The position numbers and the translations under genes were made by a program. A DNA stretch of 64,000 nt from Halobacillus sp. A1. GTDB taxonomy: Bacteria > Bacillota > Bacilli > Bacillales > Halobacillaceae. The notes under the pieces were generated by a model that saw only the letters and a list, made by a program, of their open reading frames with translations, was not told the DNA's origin and ran no database searches. Positions 20,689 through 30,434 of this stretch are shown here, piece by piece; position 1 is the first letter of the stretch; every line of letters begins with the position of its first letter. The stretch is taken from NCBI RefSeq assembly GCF_024189295.1, contig NZ_JAIZEN010000001.1, positions 310,001 to 374,000 on the forward strand, written 5' to 3'.

Positions 20689-22350
20689 ATGCATTATTTG
20701 TCATTATTAAAAAGTTATTGGGCTCGGCTTTGGGATATGCATGACCAGGCGAAGGATTTGATGAAATTTACAGTAACCGGTCATTCTGATGATATGTCTG
20801 ATGCACAATCTGATGATAAAAAGGCGGAAGAGAAGCCGAATGGTGATGGTCCTTCTTTTGACAACAGGCAGAAAATCGGTCTTTTTTTAGGACCTATTTT
20901 GTTTGCGCTTACATTATTGTTTTTTGAGGCCGAGGGATTATCCCAAAGCGGGGTTGCTGTATTAGCCAGCACATTGTGGATTGCTACGTGGTGGATTACA
21001 GAAGCCATGCCGATTCCGGCAACGTCACTTCTTCCGTTGATTTTATTTCCTTTAACGGGTGGTTTGAATGGTGACGATACAGCTTCCTCATATGGAGATA
21101 ATACGATTTTCTTATTTATGGGAGGTTTTCTAATTGCTCTCGCGATGCAGAAGTGGCATTTACATAAGCGAATTGCGCTATTTATCATTTCAAACGTAGG
21201 GACGAGTACAGAACGAATCGTGCTCGGTTTCATGGTCGCTACGGGTGCTTTATCAATGTGGATCTCTAATACGGCGACAGCTATGATGATGGTGCCTATA
21301 GGATTAGCCGTTATTTATCAAGCTTCGGAGCAGTTGAAAAAGCAAGGGGATGGTTCCATAGATCATTCCTCGTTCAATTTTGGCAAAGTGACGATGCTTG
21401 GCATTGCCTACAGCGCTTCTATAGGTGGATTGGCTACGTTGATCGGGACGCCTCCGAACACTATTTTCAGAGGTGTAGTGGAAAATCAGTACGGCATCGA
21501 GATTTCCTTTGCCGGATGGATGGCTTTTGGGGTGCCGTTGGCAGTGATCTTTATGGCCATTGCCTGGATTTACTTAGTGAAGGTAGCTTATCCTATGGAA
21601 ATGAAGGAGCTTCCAGGAGGTAAGCAAGTTATCCGTGAAGAGCGTGAGGCTCTAGGGATAATGAGCTGGGAAGAGAAAATTGTACTGACTATTTTTTCCG
21701 TAACTGCTTTTGCGTGGATTACTCGTTCCTTTTTACTCGCTCCTTATATTAATGAAAATATAGATGACACGATCATAGCGATGATTGCGGCCATCGTACT
21801 TTTTCTTATTCCTTCTAAAAATCACAAAGGATCATTCCTTTTAGATTGGGATACGGCGAAGGGGCTTCCCTGGGGTATTCTCTTGTTATTTGGTGCAGGT
21901 CTTGCAATAGCTGCCGGATTCGAGGAATCAGGGCTGGCTGAGTGGGTCGGTACTCAGTTAACGATCTTAGAAGGAGTCAGTTTTATACTAATACTCGCAA
22001 TCGTCATTGCTCTCGTTATCTTTTTGACAGAAATCACTTCAAATACGGCCACGGCTACGATGATGTTTCCGATTATGGCATCATTAGCAGCAGCTATTAA
22101 TGTTCATCCATACAGCTTAATGATTGGGGCAGGGGTAGCGGCTAGCTGTGCATTTATGCTTCCAGTTGCCACTCCGCCAAACGCTGTTGTATTCGGCTCC
22201 GGGTATCTGCGGATTCCAGATATGGCGAGAGCAGGATTTCTGCTCAACGTAATGGCTATCGTATTAGTGACCCTGGCCATTTACTATTATTTACCTCTCG
22301 TATGGGGAATAGATTTAACCACTTTCCCTGAACAATTCAATAATGAATAA
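20689..22350 (+). CDS. DASS-family sodium:dicarboxylate/sulfate symporter
   Basis: A 553-residue transporter of the divalent anion:Na+ symporter family (SdcS/CitT/NaDC type). A hydrophilic N-terminal extension of about 60 residues, rich in Asp and Lys, precedes about 11-12 hydrophobic segments. The two SNT signatures are visible: ISNTATAMMMVPIGLA near 200 and ITSNTATATMMFPIMASL near 450, plus PPNTIFRG and TPPNAVVFGSGY. Likely substrates are succinate, malate or fumarate. ATG after GGGAGG. Followed at 12 bp by an MFS gene. Confidence 0.88.
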   Translation: MHYLSLLKSYWARLWDMHDQAKDLMKFTVTGHSDDMSDAQSDDKKAEEKPNGDGPSFDNRQKIGLFLGPILFALTLLFFEAEGLSQSGVAVLASTLWIATWWITEAMPIPATSLLPLILFPLTGGLNGDDTASSYGDNTIFLFMGGFLIALAMQKWHLHKRIALFIISNVGTSTERIVLGFMVATGALSMWISNTATAMMMVPIGLAVIYQASEQLKKQGDGSIDHSSFNFGKVTMLGIAYSASIGGLATLIGTPPNTIFRGVVENQYGIEISFAGWMAFGVPLAVIFMAIAWIYLVKVAYPMEMKELPGGKQVIREEREALGIMSWEEKIVLTIFSVTAFAWITRSFLLAPYINENIDDTIIAMIAAIVLFLIPSKNHKGSFLLDWDTAKGLPWGILLLFGAGLAIAAGFEESGLAEWVGTQLTILEGVSFILILAIVIALVIFLTEITSNTATATMMFPIMASLAAAINVHPYSLMIGAGVAASCAFMLPVATPPNAVVFGSGYLRIPDMARAGFLLNVMAIVLVTLAIYYYLPLVWGIDLTTFPEQFNNE

Positions 22351-22362
22351 AGGATGGACGTT

Positions 22363-23565
22363 ATGGTGATCAGTCAAGAGGCGGTTAAGCCCTATACACC
22401 GAAAGAGTGGGCATTTTGGCGAGTCACCATCGCTCTGATGCTGGCTTCTTTGCTAGTATTTTCTACGTTATATGTTTTTCAGCCGTTACTTCCTGTATTC
22501 GTAGATGAATTCCAAGTAACGGCTACGCAAGCAAGTGTGCTCATGTCGGCTTCGGTTCTTTCAATGGTCATAGGACTGTTTATTCTCGGTTTTCTGGCTG
22601 ATCGTTACGGACGAATACTGATGATGCGTCTTTCTCTCACGGGAACAGTTCTGCTGCTGGCAGCGATGCCGTTTGCCGCATCTTTTGAATGGTTAATGAT
22701 ATTTAGGCTTTTACAAGGATTTTTTCTGGCGGGAGTACCTGCGGCAGCGATGGGGTATTTGGGGGAAGAGGTATCTTCAAGAGATTTAGGACTTGCTATG
22801 ACATTGTATATTTCGAGCAACGCTTTAGGAGGAATGGGCGGTCGTGTAGTATCAGGTTATCTGACAGATATATTAGATTGGCAGATGATGCTGCTCTCTG
22901 TTTCAGCATTTGGAATTATCACTACAATTCTATTTATTTTATTGTTACCGAAAGAGCGATTTTTTAAAAAACAATCTGCTCCCCTACGTGAAGATATAAG
23001 AGGAATGCTCATCCATTTAACGAATAAGAATATGCTTGCATTGTTTCTGATGGGGTTAGTGCTGCAAATTGTATTTACTGCTGTATGGACGTATTTACCG
23101 TTTTACCTGCAGTCCGCTCCTTATGAATGGTCGCTTAAATGGATATCCTTTACTTATTTAGCCTATGGTTTCGGAGTTCTTGCCCCGCCGCTGGCCGGGA
23201 GAATGGCTAATAGTTTCGGATTGCCAAAGGTCATGTTAGCTGGATTAAGTCTGTTGCTTCTAGGAGTCTGGTTAACAGTTGTTGAGCCTGTAATATTCAT
23301 TCTGACCGGTCTCGGACTCGTTTGTATGGGTTTTTTTGTTGCTCATTCGATGGCTGCAGCTCTAGTCAGCAAATCAGCCTCCCACCATCGCAGCGGGGCT
23401 TCAGGCTTTTATTTGATCAGCTACTATATTGGGGTCGCTGTCGGAAGTACGGCAGTCGGGAACCTATGGGAAACCTTTAAATGGATCGGAATTGCATCCA
23501 CAAGCTTAATTTTGTTGTTTGTTATTATTTGTATCCCTATTTATAAAAAAATGGAGGACAGGTGA
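22363..23565 (+). CDS. MFS transporter
   Basis: A protein of about 400 residues with 12 hydrophobic segments of the major facilitator superfamily. The loop 2-3 signature is [13 protein letters not shown] and the motif in the second half is [10 protein letters not shown]. Similar to the YnfM/YybF-type exporters of Bacillus; substrate unknown. The start is taken as ATG 22363, with AGGA 8 nt upstream; an ATG at 22354 overlaps that site. It ends 14 bp before the macrodomain gene, so the DASS, MFS and macrodomain genes look like one operon. Confidence 0.82.
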   Translation: MVISQEAVKPYTPKEWAFWRVTIALMLASLLVFSTLYVFQPLLPVFVDEFQVTATQASVLMSASVLSMVIGLFILGFLADRYGRILMMRLSLTGTVLLLAAMPFAASFEWLMIFRLLQGFFLAGVPAAAMGYLGEEVSSRDLGLAMTLYISSNALGGMGGRVVSGYLTDILDWQMMLLSVSAFGIITTILFILLLPKERFFKKQSAPLREDIRGMLIHLTNKNMLALFLMGLVLQIVFTAVWTYLPFYLQSAPYEWSLKWISFTYLAYGFGVLAPPLAGRMANSFGLPKVMLAGLSLLLLGVWLTVVEPVIFILTGLGLVCMGFFVAHSMAAALVSKSASHHRSGASGFYLISYYIGVAVGSTAVGNLWETFKWIGIASTSLILLFVIICIPIYKKMEDR

Positions 23566-23578
23566 AGGAGGTTTTCAT

Positions 23579-24082
23579 ATGAGTTCATTAATCGATATTA
23601 CAGAGAAAGATATCACTCAACTTCAAGTAGATGCCATTGTCAATGCTGCCAATCGCCAGCTTATGGGAGGTGGTGGAGTGGATGGAGCCATTCATAAAGC
23701 CGGCGGACCGGAAATTATGGAAGAATGCCGTGGAATAGGCGAGTGTGAAACGGGTGAAGCGGTCATTACAACCGCAGGACGTCTCCCCGCAAAAAAAGTC
23801 ATTCACACGGTCGGTCCTGTGTGGAGTGGGGGAGACCAGCAAGAAGAGGAGCAACTTGCTTCTTGTTATAAAAATTCATTGCAACTGGCCGTGAATGAAG
23901 GATTTACAACGATCGCCTTTCCTAATATAAGCACAGGCATTTATGGATTTCCAAAAGAGCAGGCAGCTGAAGTAGCTATTAAAACAGTAAAAGCATTTTT
24001 ACGGCAGAATGATCATATAGATGAAGTATATTTTGTTTGTTTTGACGATGAAAACAAAAGACTGTATCAAGAACTTATCTAA
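23579..24082 (+). CDS. Macrodomain protein (O-acetyl-ADP-ribose deacetylase type)
   Basis: A 167-residue single macrodomain. The ADP-ribose pocket is visible: [26 protein letters not shown] near 20-45, and [19 protein letters not shown] near 120. This is the MacroD/YmdB branch, which removes the acetyl group from O-acetyl-ADP-ribose or ADP-ribose from proteins. ATG with AAGGAGG 7 nt upstream. It follows the MFS gene at 13 bp; the functional link is unclear. Confidence 0.9.
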   Translation: MSSLIDITEKDITQLQVDAIVNAANRQLMGGGGVDGAIHKAGGPEIMEECRGIGECETGEAVITTAGRLPAKKVIHTVGPVWSGGDQQEEEQLASCYKNSLQLAVNEGFTTIAFPNISTGIYGFPKEQAAEVAIKTVKAFLRQNDHIDEVYFVCFDDENKRLYQELI

Positions 24083-24096
24083 TTGTATAAACTAGA

Positions 24097-24130
24097 AGAG
24101 GTCAAATTTCTGACCTCTCAAAATTTTTTT
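24097..24130 (+). terminator. Terminator after the macrodomain gene
   Basis: An 8-bp stem AGAGGTCA / TGACCTCT with a 6-nt loop, then CAAAA and a T-run. Confidence 0.75.
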
Positions 24131-24210
24131 TATTTTTTAAAAACCGACTAAAACACTAGGAATAAAAGGGTTTGAAGAGTTTTTCCCATAGTAATAGGCA
24201 TTTAACCCCT

Positions 24211-24239
24211 TTGACAGCTTGAAAAGGATGCTGTATATT
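24211..24239 (+). promoter_or_regulatory. Promoter of the sulfate assimilation operon
   Basis: A perfect -35 TTGACA at 24211-24216, a 17-nt spacer and -10 TATATT at 24234-24239. The riboswitch begins about 20 nt after the expected start. Confidence 0.8.
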
Positions 24240-24265
24240 TCCATTTAATCACATAAAATTAAATT

Positions 24266-24420
24266 CTTATCCAGAGAGGTGGAGGGACTGGCCCTTTGAA
24301 ACCTCGGCAACAGACTTAGTAAGTACTGTGCTACTTCCAGCAAGCTTGATCGCTTGAAAGATAAGAAGAGACCGAGTCGGTACCCTCATCCTCTTCTTAT
24401 GACTAATAAGAAGAGGATTT
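24266..24420 (+). promoter_or_regulatory. SAM (S-box) riboswitch with terminator
   Basis: The aptamer at 24266-24370 shows the S-box landmarks: CTTATC, then AGAGAGGTGGAGGGACTGGC, GAAACCTCGGCAAC, a GCTACTTCCAGCAAGC segment, and the closing GAAAGATAAGAAGAG. The terminator stem ATCCTCTTCTTA / TAAGAAGAGGAT lies at 24388-24418. Its 5' arm CTCTTCTTAT (24391-24400) is exactly complementary to the P1 3' strand ATAAGAAGAG (24361-24370). This gives the usual SAM-dependent choice between antiterminator and terminator. High SAM should switch off cysH and the genes behind it. Confidence 0.95.
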
Positions 24421-24494
24421 CTTATATTACAGGATAAGCTGCGGTGCATGTTTCTTCAGTCAGACGGTCTTTGAAAGAACAAGAGGAGGTTTGT

Positions 24495-25229
24495 ATGATG
24501 AGCAGTTTGATAACTTATGATTCCTTTGTAAACGATCCTTTTTCGGGTCAGAAGTTTGACGACCATACGAAAGGGGCTTTGAACGTATTAGAGTGGGCTT
24601 ACAGTACTTACGATGACATTGTTTATGCTTGCAGCTTTGGGGCAGAAGGAATTGTGCTCATCGACTTGATTTCAAGAGTCAGGAAGGATGCCCACATTGT
24701 GTTTTTAGATACAGGTGTCCATTTTCAGGAAACGTACGACTTGATCGACAGAATGAAAAAGAGGTTTCCAGATTTGAAGATTACGATGAAGCAACCGGAC
24801 TTGACGCTGCAGGAGCAGGCAGATAAACACGGAGATAAGCTTTGGAATTCAAACCCTGACAAATGCTGCTATATTAGAAAAGTTAAACCTCTGGAAGAAG
24901 CGTTGCAGGGAGCAACAGCCTGGGTATCCGGGTTGCGCAGGGAGCAGTCATTGAGCCGCAGTAAAACCGATTTTGTCAATAAAGATGAGCGGTTTCAGTC
25001 TATTAAAGTCTGCCCCCTGATCCACTGGACGTGGGATGATGTTTGGAACCATATTAAAGACAATGATCTGCCATATAATGACCTTCATGATCAAGGCTAT
25101 GCCAGTATTGGGTGTATGCCGTGTACCTCTCCATCAGAAGATCCTAATGATCGTTCAGGAAGATGGGAAGGGTTTGGCAAAACGGAGTGTGGATTACACA
25201 CTTCGGCTGATCAAGGTTCTGCTACATGA
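24495..25229 (+). CDS. cysH: Phosphoadenylyl-/adenylyl-sulfate reductase
   Basis: A thioredoxin-dependent reductase of about 244 residues, converting APS or PAPS to sulfite. Motifs: [16 protein letters not shown] (PP-loop-like), [13 protein letters not shown], and the 4Fe-4S cysteines KCCYIRKV and GCMPC typical of the APS/PAPS-reducing branch of Bacillus. The C-terminal ECGLH catalytic Cys is also present. Adjacent ATGs at 24495 and 24498 share an AGGAGG site. The stop overlaps cysP by 4 nt. First gene of the S-box operon. Confidence 0.95.
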   Translation: MMSSLITYDSFVNDPFSGQKFDDHTKGALNVLEWAYSTYDDIVYACSFGAEGIVLIDLISRVRKDAHIVFLDTGVHFQETYDLIDRMKKRFPDLKITMKQPDLTLQEQADKHGDKLWNSNPDKCCYIRKVKPLEEALQGATAWVSGLRREQSLSRSKTDFVNKDERFQSIKVCPLIHWTWDDVWNHIKDNDLPYNDLHDQGYASIGCMPCTSPSEDPNDRSGRWEGFGKTECGLHTSADQGSAT

Positions 25230-26302
25230 CGTTAATTATTGTATGCCTGTTTGTTGCTCATTTTTTTGCATTTAACGTAGGGGCGAGTGGATCAGCAGCA
25301 ACAATGGGCATAGCGTACGGCACAGGAGTGGTAAAGAAGAAAAGAATAGCTTTATTACTTAGTGGAGCTGGCTGTATGCTTGGAGCATTTTGGGGAGGAG
25401 AGGTCGTCGAGACAATAGGAAAAGGATTGATTTCCTCCGACTTACTCACTATTCAGGCGGCAGCTATCATTTTATTTGTTTCTGCTGCGACTCTTTGTTT
25501 TACGAATATCATTGGTATTCCGCTTTCTACTAGTGAAGTAACCGTCGGTGCAATTGTGGGGGTCAGCATCTCCCTGCAACAACTCTATTTGAGAAATTTA
25601 CTGGAAATCCTGTCTTTTTGGATCATTATCCCTGTTGCTGCATTTATTACGACGTTTATATTAGGGATCCTCTTGAAGCATTACAAAAGCAAGTATCGTT
25701 TTCTTCCATCTAAGAGGACGACAAAGATCCTTTCTATATTATTAGTGCTCACGGGCTTCCTTGAAGCTTTCGCTGCAGGGATGAACAATGTGGCCAACGC
25801 GATTGGACCACTTGTCGGCGCTGATGTTTTATCCATGAATGCTGGACTACTCACAGGTGGATTATTCATGGCGTTAGGCAGCGTGTTTTTGGGAGGCAGA
25901 GTACTCGAGACAAATGGCAAGAAGATCTCTTACTTATCACTTTCGGATGGTGTCGTCATCTCAGGGACTTCAGGACTTCTTGTATTAGGCGCTTCGATCA
26001 TCGGCATTCCTATTCCTATGACCCAAGTTACGACTTCAGCCATTGTAGGTACAGGTGCAGTGAAGGATTGGAAAGGCATTTGGGAAAATAAAGTCATCCA
26101 TCAAATCGTAAAAGTTTGGGTAGCCTCTCCGATGATATCGCTGGTTATCGCTTTCTGTCTGACAGAAGTTCTTCTGCAATCGAACTTCTATACAGTAGCT
26201 ATCATTGCAAGTGGTATAGTAGCCACCTTGATCCTTACGAACTTTGGAAGGGGAGCCATTGTTAATAAAAGTAAACACCATACATTGAAGGAGGAGTTTT
26301 AA
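25226..26302 (+). CDS. cysP: Sulfate permease CysP (PiT family)
   Basis: A 358-residue transporter with about 10 hydrophobic segments. It belongs to the inorganic phosphate transporter (PiT) family, whose Bacillus CysP branch imports sulfate. Repeated signatures: [21 protein letters not shown] at the N-terminus and [20 protein letters not shown] in the middle, with [16 protein letters not shown] and [14 protein letters not shown]. The cysH-cysP-sat-cysC order is that of the Bacillus subtilis sulfate operon and argues for sulfate rather than phosphate. Confidence 0.92.
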   Translation: MTLIIVCLFVAHFFAFNVGASGSAATMGIAYGTGVVKKKRIALLLSGAGCMLGAFWGGEVVETIGKGLISSDLLTIQAAAIILFVSAATLCFTNIIGIPLSTSEVTVGAIVGVSISLQQLYLRNLLEILSFWIIIPVAAFITTFILGILLKHYKSKYRFLPSKRTTKILSILLVLTGFLEAFAAGMNNVANAIGPLVGADVLSMNAGLLTGGLFMALGSVFLGGRVLETNGKKISYLSLSDGVVISGTSGLLVLGASIIGIPIPMTQVTTSAIVGTGAVKDWKGIWENKVIHQIVKVWVASPMISLVIAFCLTEVLLQSNFYTVAIIASGIVATLILTNFGRGAIVNKSKHHTLKEEF

Positions 26303-26303
26303 A

Positions 26304-27452
26304 ATGACAATAAGCAAGCCGCACGGAGGAGTATTAGTTAATCGAATCGTTGAGGAATCTAAATGGACAAAAACAGAGGTATCCTTTGATATTGAGCTGG
26401 ATGATATCGCTTTAAGTGACCTGGAGCTCATTGCAAATGGAGCGTACAGTCCCATTACCGGCTTTTTAAAGCAAAAAGACTACGAGTCAGTCGTACATAA
26501 TATGCGGCTGGCTGACGATACTGCCTGGAGTATTCCTATTACGCTTCCCGTGGATGAAGTCAAAGCGAAAGAGCTTGAATCGGGCCGCTGGGCAAGTCTA
26601 TCAAAAGATGGAGAAATCTATGGCTATATTGAAATAGAAGAAATCTATCTTTCTGATAAAGATACAGAAGCGGATAAAGTTTATCAGACGACAGAGCTTG
26701 AGCATCCAGGCGTCAAAAAACTGTTCGATCGCCCTGATTATTACGTAGGGGGGCCGATTCACTTAGTGAAAAGACCACCTCGTAAACATTCTGAAGTGTA
26801 TTACTTAGACCCTGAAGAAACGAGAAAAGAATTTGCTGAGCTGGGATGGAAGAAGGTAGTTGGCTTTCAAACGCGTAACCCGGTCCACCGAGCCCACGAG
26901 CATATTCAAAAAACGGCACTGGAAACGGTAGACGGACTCTTTTTGAATCCGCTGGTCGGAGAAACGAAAAGTGATGATGTACCAAGCGATGTAAGACTGA
27001 GAAGTTATCACGTGCTGCTCGAAAATTATTACCCGAAAAACCGCGTGTTTCTCGGTGTGTTCAACGCCGCAATGCGCTATGCCGGACCTCGTGAAGCCAT
27101 ATTCCACGCGCTCGTCCGCAAAAATTTCGGCTGCACTCATTTTATCGTAGGCAGAGACCACGCCGGTGTGGGTGATTATTACGGAACGTATGATGCTCAG
27201 AAAATTTTCTCCAATTTCACAGAGGATGAACTTGGCATCACGCCGTTGTTTTTTGAACACAGCTTTTATTGCCACACCTGTAAAGCCATGGTTTCGAGTA
27301 AAACGTGTCCGCATGACAGTGATCAACACGTCATCCTTTCAGGTACGAAAGTGCGTGAGATGCTGCGCAATGGAGAGCATCCTCCAGAAACGTTCAGCCG
27401 TCCTGAGGTCGCGAGTATTCTCATTCAAGGGTTACAAAAAGTCAGTCAGTAA
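26304..27452 (+). CDS. sat: Sulfate adenylyltransferase
   Basis: A 382-residue ATP sulfurylase forming APS from sulfate and ATP. Motifs: [16 protein letters not shown] with the HxxH nucleotide site, the [17 protein letters not shown] loop, and the Cys pair in [19 protein letters not shown] that forms a zinc-like knuckle. Length equals the single-domain bacterial enzyme. One bp after cysP, with ribosome site AAGGAGG. Confidence 0.96.
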   Translation: MTISKPHGGVLVNRIVEESKWTKTEVSFDIELDDIALSDLELIANGAYSPITGFLKQKDYESVVHNMRLADDTAWSIPITLPVDEVKAKELESGRWASLSKDGEIYGYIEIEEIYLSDKDTEADKVYQTTELEHPGVKKLFDRPDYYVGGPIHLVKRPPRKHSEVYYLDPEETRKEFAELGWKKVVGFQTRNPVHRAHEHIQKTALETVDGLFLNPLVGETKSDDVPSDVRLRSYHVLLENYYPKNRVFLGVFNAAMRYAGPREAIFHALVRKNFGCTHFIVGRDHAGVGDYYGTYDAQKIFSNFTEDELGITPLFFEHSFYCHTCKAMVSSKTCPHDSDQHVILSGTKVREMLRNGEHPPETFSRPEVASILIQGLQKVSQ

Positions 27453-27466
27453 AGGAGACGGTAAAC

Positions 27467-28060
27467 GTGAGTTCGAATTTAACATGGCATCAAACCACCA
27501 TTAAAAAAGAGGATTACCGCAAGAAAAACGCACATTCGAGCGGGGTAATCTGGCTGACAGGGCTGTCTGGCTCTGGAAAGTCGACCATCGCAAATATTGT
27601 AAATCAAAAGCTTTTCGAAAAAAGTCTTCAATCTTATGTCCTTGACGGAGATAACGTTCGTCATGGTTTAAACAATGACTTGGGATTTAATGACAGCGAT
27701 CGTCAGGAAAATATCCGCCGTGTCGGAGAAGTTGCTAAATTGTTTGCCGACAGCGGTACAATCGTTCTTGCCTCATTTATCTCTCCATTCCAATCGGATC
27801 GAGACCAAATTCGTCAAAGTTTAGATGAAGGAGAATTTATCGAAGTATTCGTAAGCTGTCCGCTTGAGGAATGTGAGGGTCGTGATCCAAAAGGGATATA
27901 CAAAAAAGTGAGAAACGGAGAAATTCCATCCTTTACAGGTATCGATTCTCCATACGAGGAGCCGTCAAATAGTGAGATCGTAGTATATACGAACCAAGAA
28001 TCCGAAGAAGAGTCTGCTGATCGCATCATACAGTTATTAAAAGATAAACGATGGATATAA
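27467..28060 (+). CDS. cysC: Adenylyl-sulfate kinase
   Basis: A 197-residue kinase that phosphorylates APS to PAPS. Walker A is GLSGSGKST near residue 32. Other family motifs are DGDNVRHGLNNDLGF, FISPFQSDR and the lid segment DPKGIYKKVRNGEIPSFTGID. The start is GTG with GGAG upstream. Part of the S-box operon between sat and sumT. Confidence 0.95.
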   Translation: MSSNLTWHQTTIKKEDYRKKNAHSSGVIWLTGLSGSGKSTIANIVNQKLFEKSLQSYVLDGDNVRHGLNNDLGFNDSDRQENIRRVGEVAKLFADSGTIVLASFISPFQSDRDQIRQSLDEGEFIEVFVSCPLEECEGRDPKGIYKKVRNGEIPSFTGIDSPYEEPSNSEIVVYTNQESEEESADRIIQLLKDKRWI

Positions 28061-28082
28061 AAATGAGGGGAGGGGGACAACG

Positions 28083-28844
28083 ATGACAAAAGTATATTTA
28101 GTTGGTGCAGGTCCCGGGGATCCAGACTTAATCACAGTAAAAGGAATGAAGGCTATACAGAAAGCAGATGTCATTTTGTACGACAGATTAGTCAATGAAG
28201 AGCTGCTTGAGTTTGCCTCAAAAGGAACACAATTAATATACTGTGGGAAAAAGCCGGACCAGCATACGTTACGACAGGAAAAAATCAATGAATTATTGTG
28301 TAAGTATGCCAGACAGAACAAGGTAGTTACCCGCTTAAAAGGTGGAGACCCATTCATCTTTGGACGAGGAGGAGAAGAAGCTGCTGTCCTGAATGAGCAG
28401 GGTATCGATTTTGATATTGTTCCAGGTATTACGGCAGGTGTCGCTGCACCCGCTTACGCTGGTATTCCCTTAACACACCGGGAATTAAGTTCTTCCGTTA
28501 CTTTTGTCTCCGGATTCAATCCTCAGCAGGATACAGTAGAATATTGGACAGGCCTGTCACGCAGTAAAGGCACCATCTGCATTTATATGGGAGTGAAAAA
28601 ATTCCCGTATACGTGTGAACAGCTGAAAGCTCATGGAATGGATCCACAGATGCCCGTCGCCATCATCCACTGGGGAACGACTCAGGAACAGAAAACGATT
28701 ACGGGAACCCTCTCGACAATTCATGAACAATTACATGAAGTGGCCAATCCATCTATGATCGTTATAGGGGAAGTGGTCCGCCTTCGAGAGCAGCTGCAAT
28801 GGTTTGAAAAGGTCCAGCTTCCCGATGTATCACCGGCTATCTAA
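28083..28844 (+). CDS. sumT: Uroporphyrinogen-III C-methyltransferase
   Basis: A 253-residue SAM-dependent methylase making precorrin-2 from uroporphyrinogen III, the first committed step to siroheme, the cofactor of sulfite reductase. Motifs: VGAGPGDPDLITVKGMKA at the N-terminus, YDRLV, VRLKGGDPFIFGRGGEE (here TRLKGGDPFIFGRGGEE), and VPGITAG. Length is that of stand-alone SUMT (ylnD/cobA type). Preceded by AGGGGAGGGGG. Confidence 0.95.
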   Translation: MTKVYLVGAGPGDPDLITVKGMKAIQKADVILYDRLVNEELLEFASKGTQLIYCGKKPDQHTLRQEKINELLCKYARQNKVVTRLKGGDPFIFGRGGEEAAVLNEQGIDFDIVPGITAGVAAPAYAGIPLTHRELSSSVTFVSGFNPQQDTVEYWTGLSRSKGTICIYMGVKKFPYTCEQLKAHGMDPQMPVAIIHWGTTQEQKTITGTLSTIHEQLHEVANPSMIVIGEVVRLREQLQWFEKVQLPDVSPAI

Positions 28845-28861
28845 CGTAAAGGAGATTCATT

Positions 28862-30400
28862 ATGCAGGCAGTTTTATATGTTAGTCATGGAACACGCTAT
28901 GAAAGAGGGAAACAAGAAGCAATAGACTTTTTAAAGTCCATACAGTCTTATGTCAATGCACCCTTACAGGAAATCTGCTTTTTAGAAATCGTTTCCCCGA
29001 ATATAGAAGAAGGTATACACGAGCTCGTCAATAAAGGGGCTACGTCTGTGGCCGTCATACCAGTTTTATTACTGAAAGCCGGTCATGCCCTTAGTGATAT
29101 ACCTATCGAATTAGAGAAAGTCCAAAAAAAATATCCGCAGCTCACCCTGACCTACGGTGAACCCTTAGGTGTCCAGGAACGCATTATTGATGCAGTAGAA
29201 GAGCGGGTCAGAGAAGTTAAGGAACCCGTCGACGCCCATACGAAACTACTGCTGGTGGGCAGAGGCAGTTATGATCCCGCCACCAAAAGAGACATCGGAG
29301 CTGTCGGGGATGGTTTGAAGAAGCGGCTTGGTATAGAAGATGTGGATATCGCTTACCTGGCTGCAGCAAAACCATCGTTTAACGAAGCTATCGAAAAAAT
29401 GGATAACAGTACCTCAGTAGTAGTGGTTCCTTATTTATGGTTCGACGGATTATTGATTCAGTCCATGAAGGAAAAAGTCCAGTTCTATAATCAAAATGGC
29501 GGCCAAGCTTCACTATGTCATCATTTGAATGATCATGAAATCATGAAGAAAGCAATGATTGACCGAGTACATGAGGCTTTTGACACTCCATTTACCGGAG
29601 TGAAGCCGCTCGCAGGAAAGAAAATTGCAGTTGCTGCGGAACGGAACTCAGAAGCGATGGAAGAAATTATTCGAAAACAGAATGGAAGACCAATCATAAG
29701 GTCCATCCAGGGAGAAAAGTGGCTTCACGAGAAAGAAGCGGAAGTAGACGTGCAACGGTTAATCGATTCGTCATTCGACTGGGTGATTTTAACGACTGGC
29801 ATAGGAGCTCGGGCTTTGGAAGAAGCCTCCATCAGAATCGGCCGTCAACAGCAGTATCTTAATAAGCTGCAGCAAACGAAATTAGCAATTCGCGGAAGCA
29901 AAACCGTGAAATGGCTGAAAGAAAAAGGGCTGGAACCGGACTTACTTTCTGATGATGGAACAATGGACGAGCTTATTCAGCAACTGAAACATGAGGAGAT
30001 CAAAGGCCATAGAATCTTCCTGCAGCAATACAACAAAGATGAAAAGGAGCTACTTGAGAACCTTCAAGCCCTGCCTATAGAACTCTATCAATCCTTACCT
30101 TACCATTACATTTCCCCAGACAAAGAGGTATTGGAAGACCTGAGAAAATTGATCGTGAGTCACAAACTGGATGCCGTTCTATTCACAAGCAAAACACAAG
30201 TCCAGAATCTATTCGCATACGCTGGTGAAGAATTGATTGAACCATTTCATCACCACGTACTGCCTGTGGCCGTAGGTCAAGTGACCGCCGATGAACTCCG
30301 TCATAATGGTGTCAGCTATCTGATTGAACCGGATACACCCAAAATGGGCGCCATGATCGTAGCCCTTACAAACTACTATAAAGAGCAGGCTCTAGTATAA
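28862..30400 (+). CDS. SirB-HemD fusion: sirohydrochlorin ferrochelatase plus uroporphyrinogen-III synthase
   Basis: A 512-residue protein of two parts. Residues about 1-250 are a CbiX/SirB class II chelatase with both half-domains: VSHGTRYERG with the metal-binding His, then the second half starting LLLVGRGSYDPAT. It inserts Fe2+ into sirohydrochlorin. Residues about 255-505 resemble HemD: segments WVILTTGIGARALEEA, KLAIRGSKTVKWLKEKGLEPD, DAVLFTSKTQVQNLF and PVAVGQVTADELRHNGVS follow the bilobed uroporphyrinogen-III synthase pattern. Bacillus subtilis SirB (ylnE) is only about 260 residues. The fusion places the maker of the SUMT substrate with the last enzyme of siroheme synthesis. Whether the HemD part is active or is only a relic is undecided. 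Last gene of the operon. Confidence 0.82.
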   Translation: MQAVLYVSHGTRYERGKQEAIDFLKSIQSYVNAPLQEICFLEIVSPNIEEGIHELVNKGATSVAVIPVLLLKAGHALSDIPIELEKVQKKYPQLTLTYGEPLGVQERIIDAVEERVREVKEPVDAHTKLLLVGRGSYDPATKRDIGAVGDGLKKRLGIEDVDIAYLAAAKPSFNEAIEKMDNSTSVVVVPYLWFDGLLIQSMKEKVQFYNQNGGQASLCHHLNDHEIMKKAMIDRVHEAFDTPFTGVKPLAGKKIAVAAERNSEAMEEIIRKQNGRPIIRSIQGEKWLHEKEAEVDVQRLIDSSFDWVILTTGIGARALEEASIRIGRQQQYLNKLQQTKLAIRGSKTVKWLKEKGLEPDLLSDDGTMDELIQQLKHEEIKGHRIFLQQYNKDEKELLENLQALPIELYQSLPYHYISPDKEVLEDLRKLIVSHKLDAVLFTSKTQVQNLFAYAGEELIEPFHHHVLPVAVGQVTADELRHNGVSYLIEPDTPKMGAMIVALTNYYKEQALV

Positions 30401-30402
30401 AA

Positions 30403-30434
30403 AAGCCCATCACCTTCTATAAGGTGGTGGGCTT
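30403..30434. terminator. Shared terminator of the sir genes
   Basis: A 14-bp stem AAGCCCATCACCTT / AAGGTGGTGGGCTT with a 4-nt loop (one wobble). In the minus reading it ends in six T and closes sirC, whose stop codon overlaps the arm. In the plus reading the T-run is weak. Confidence 0.85.
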
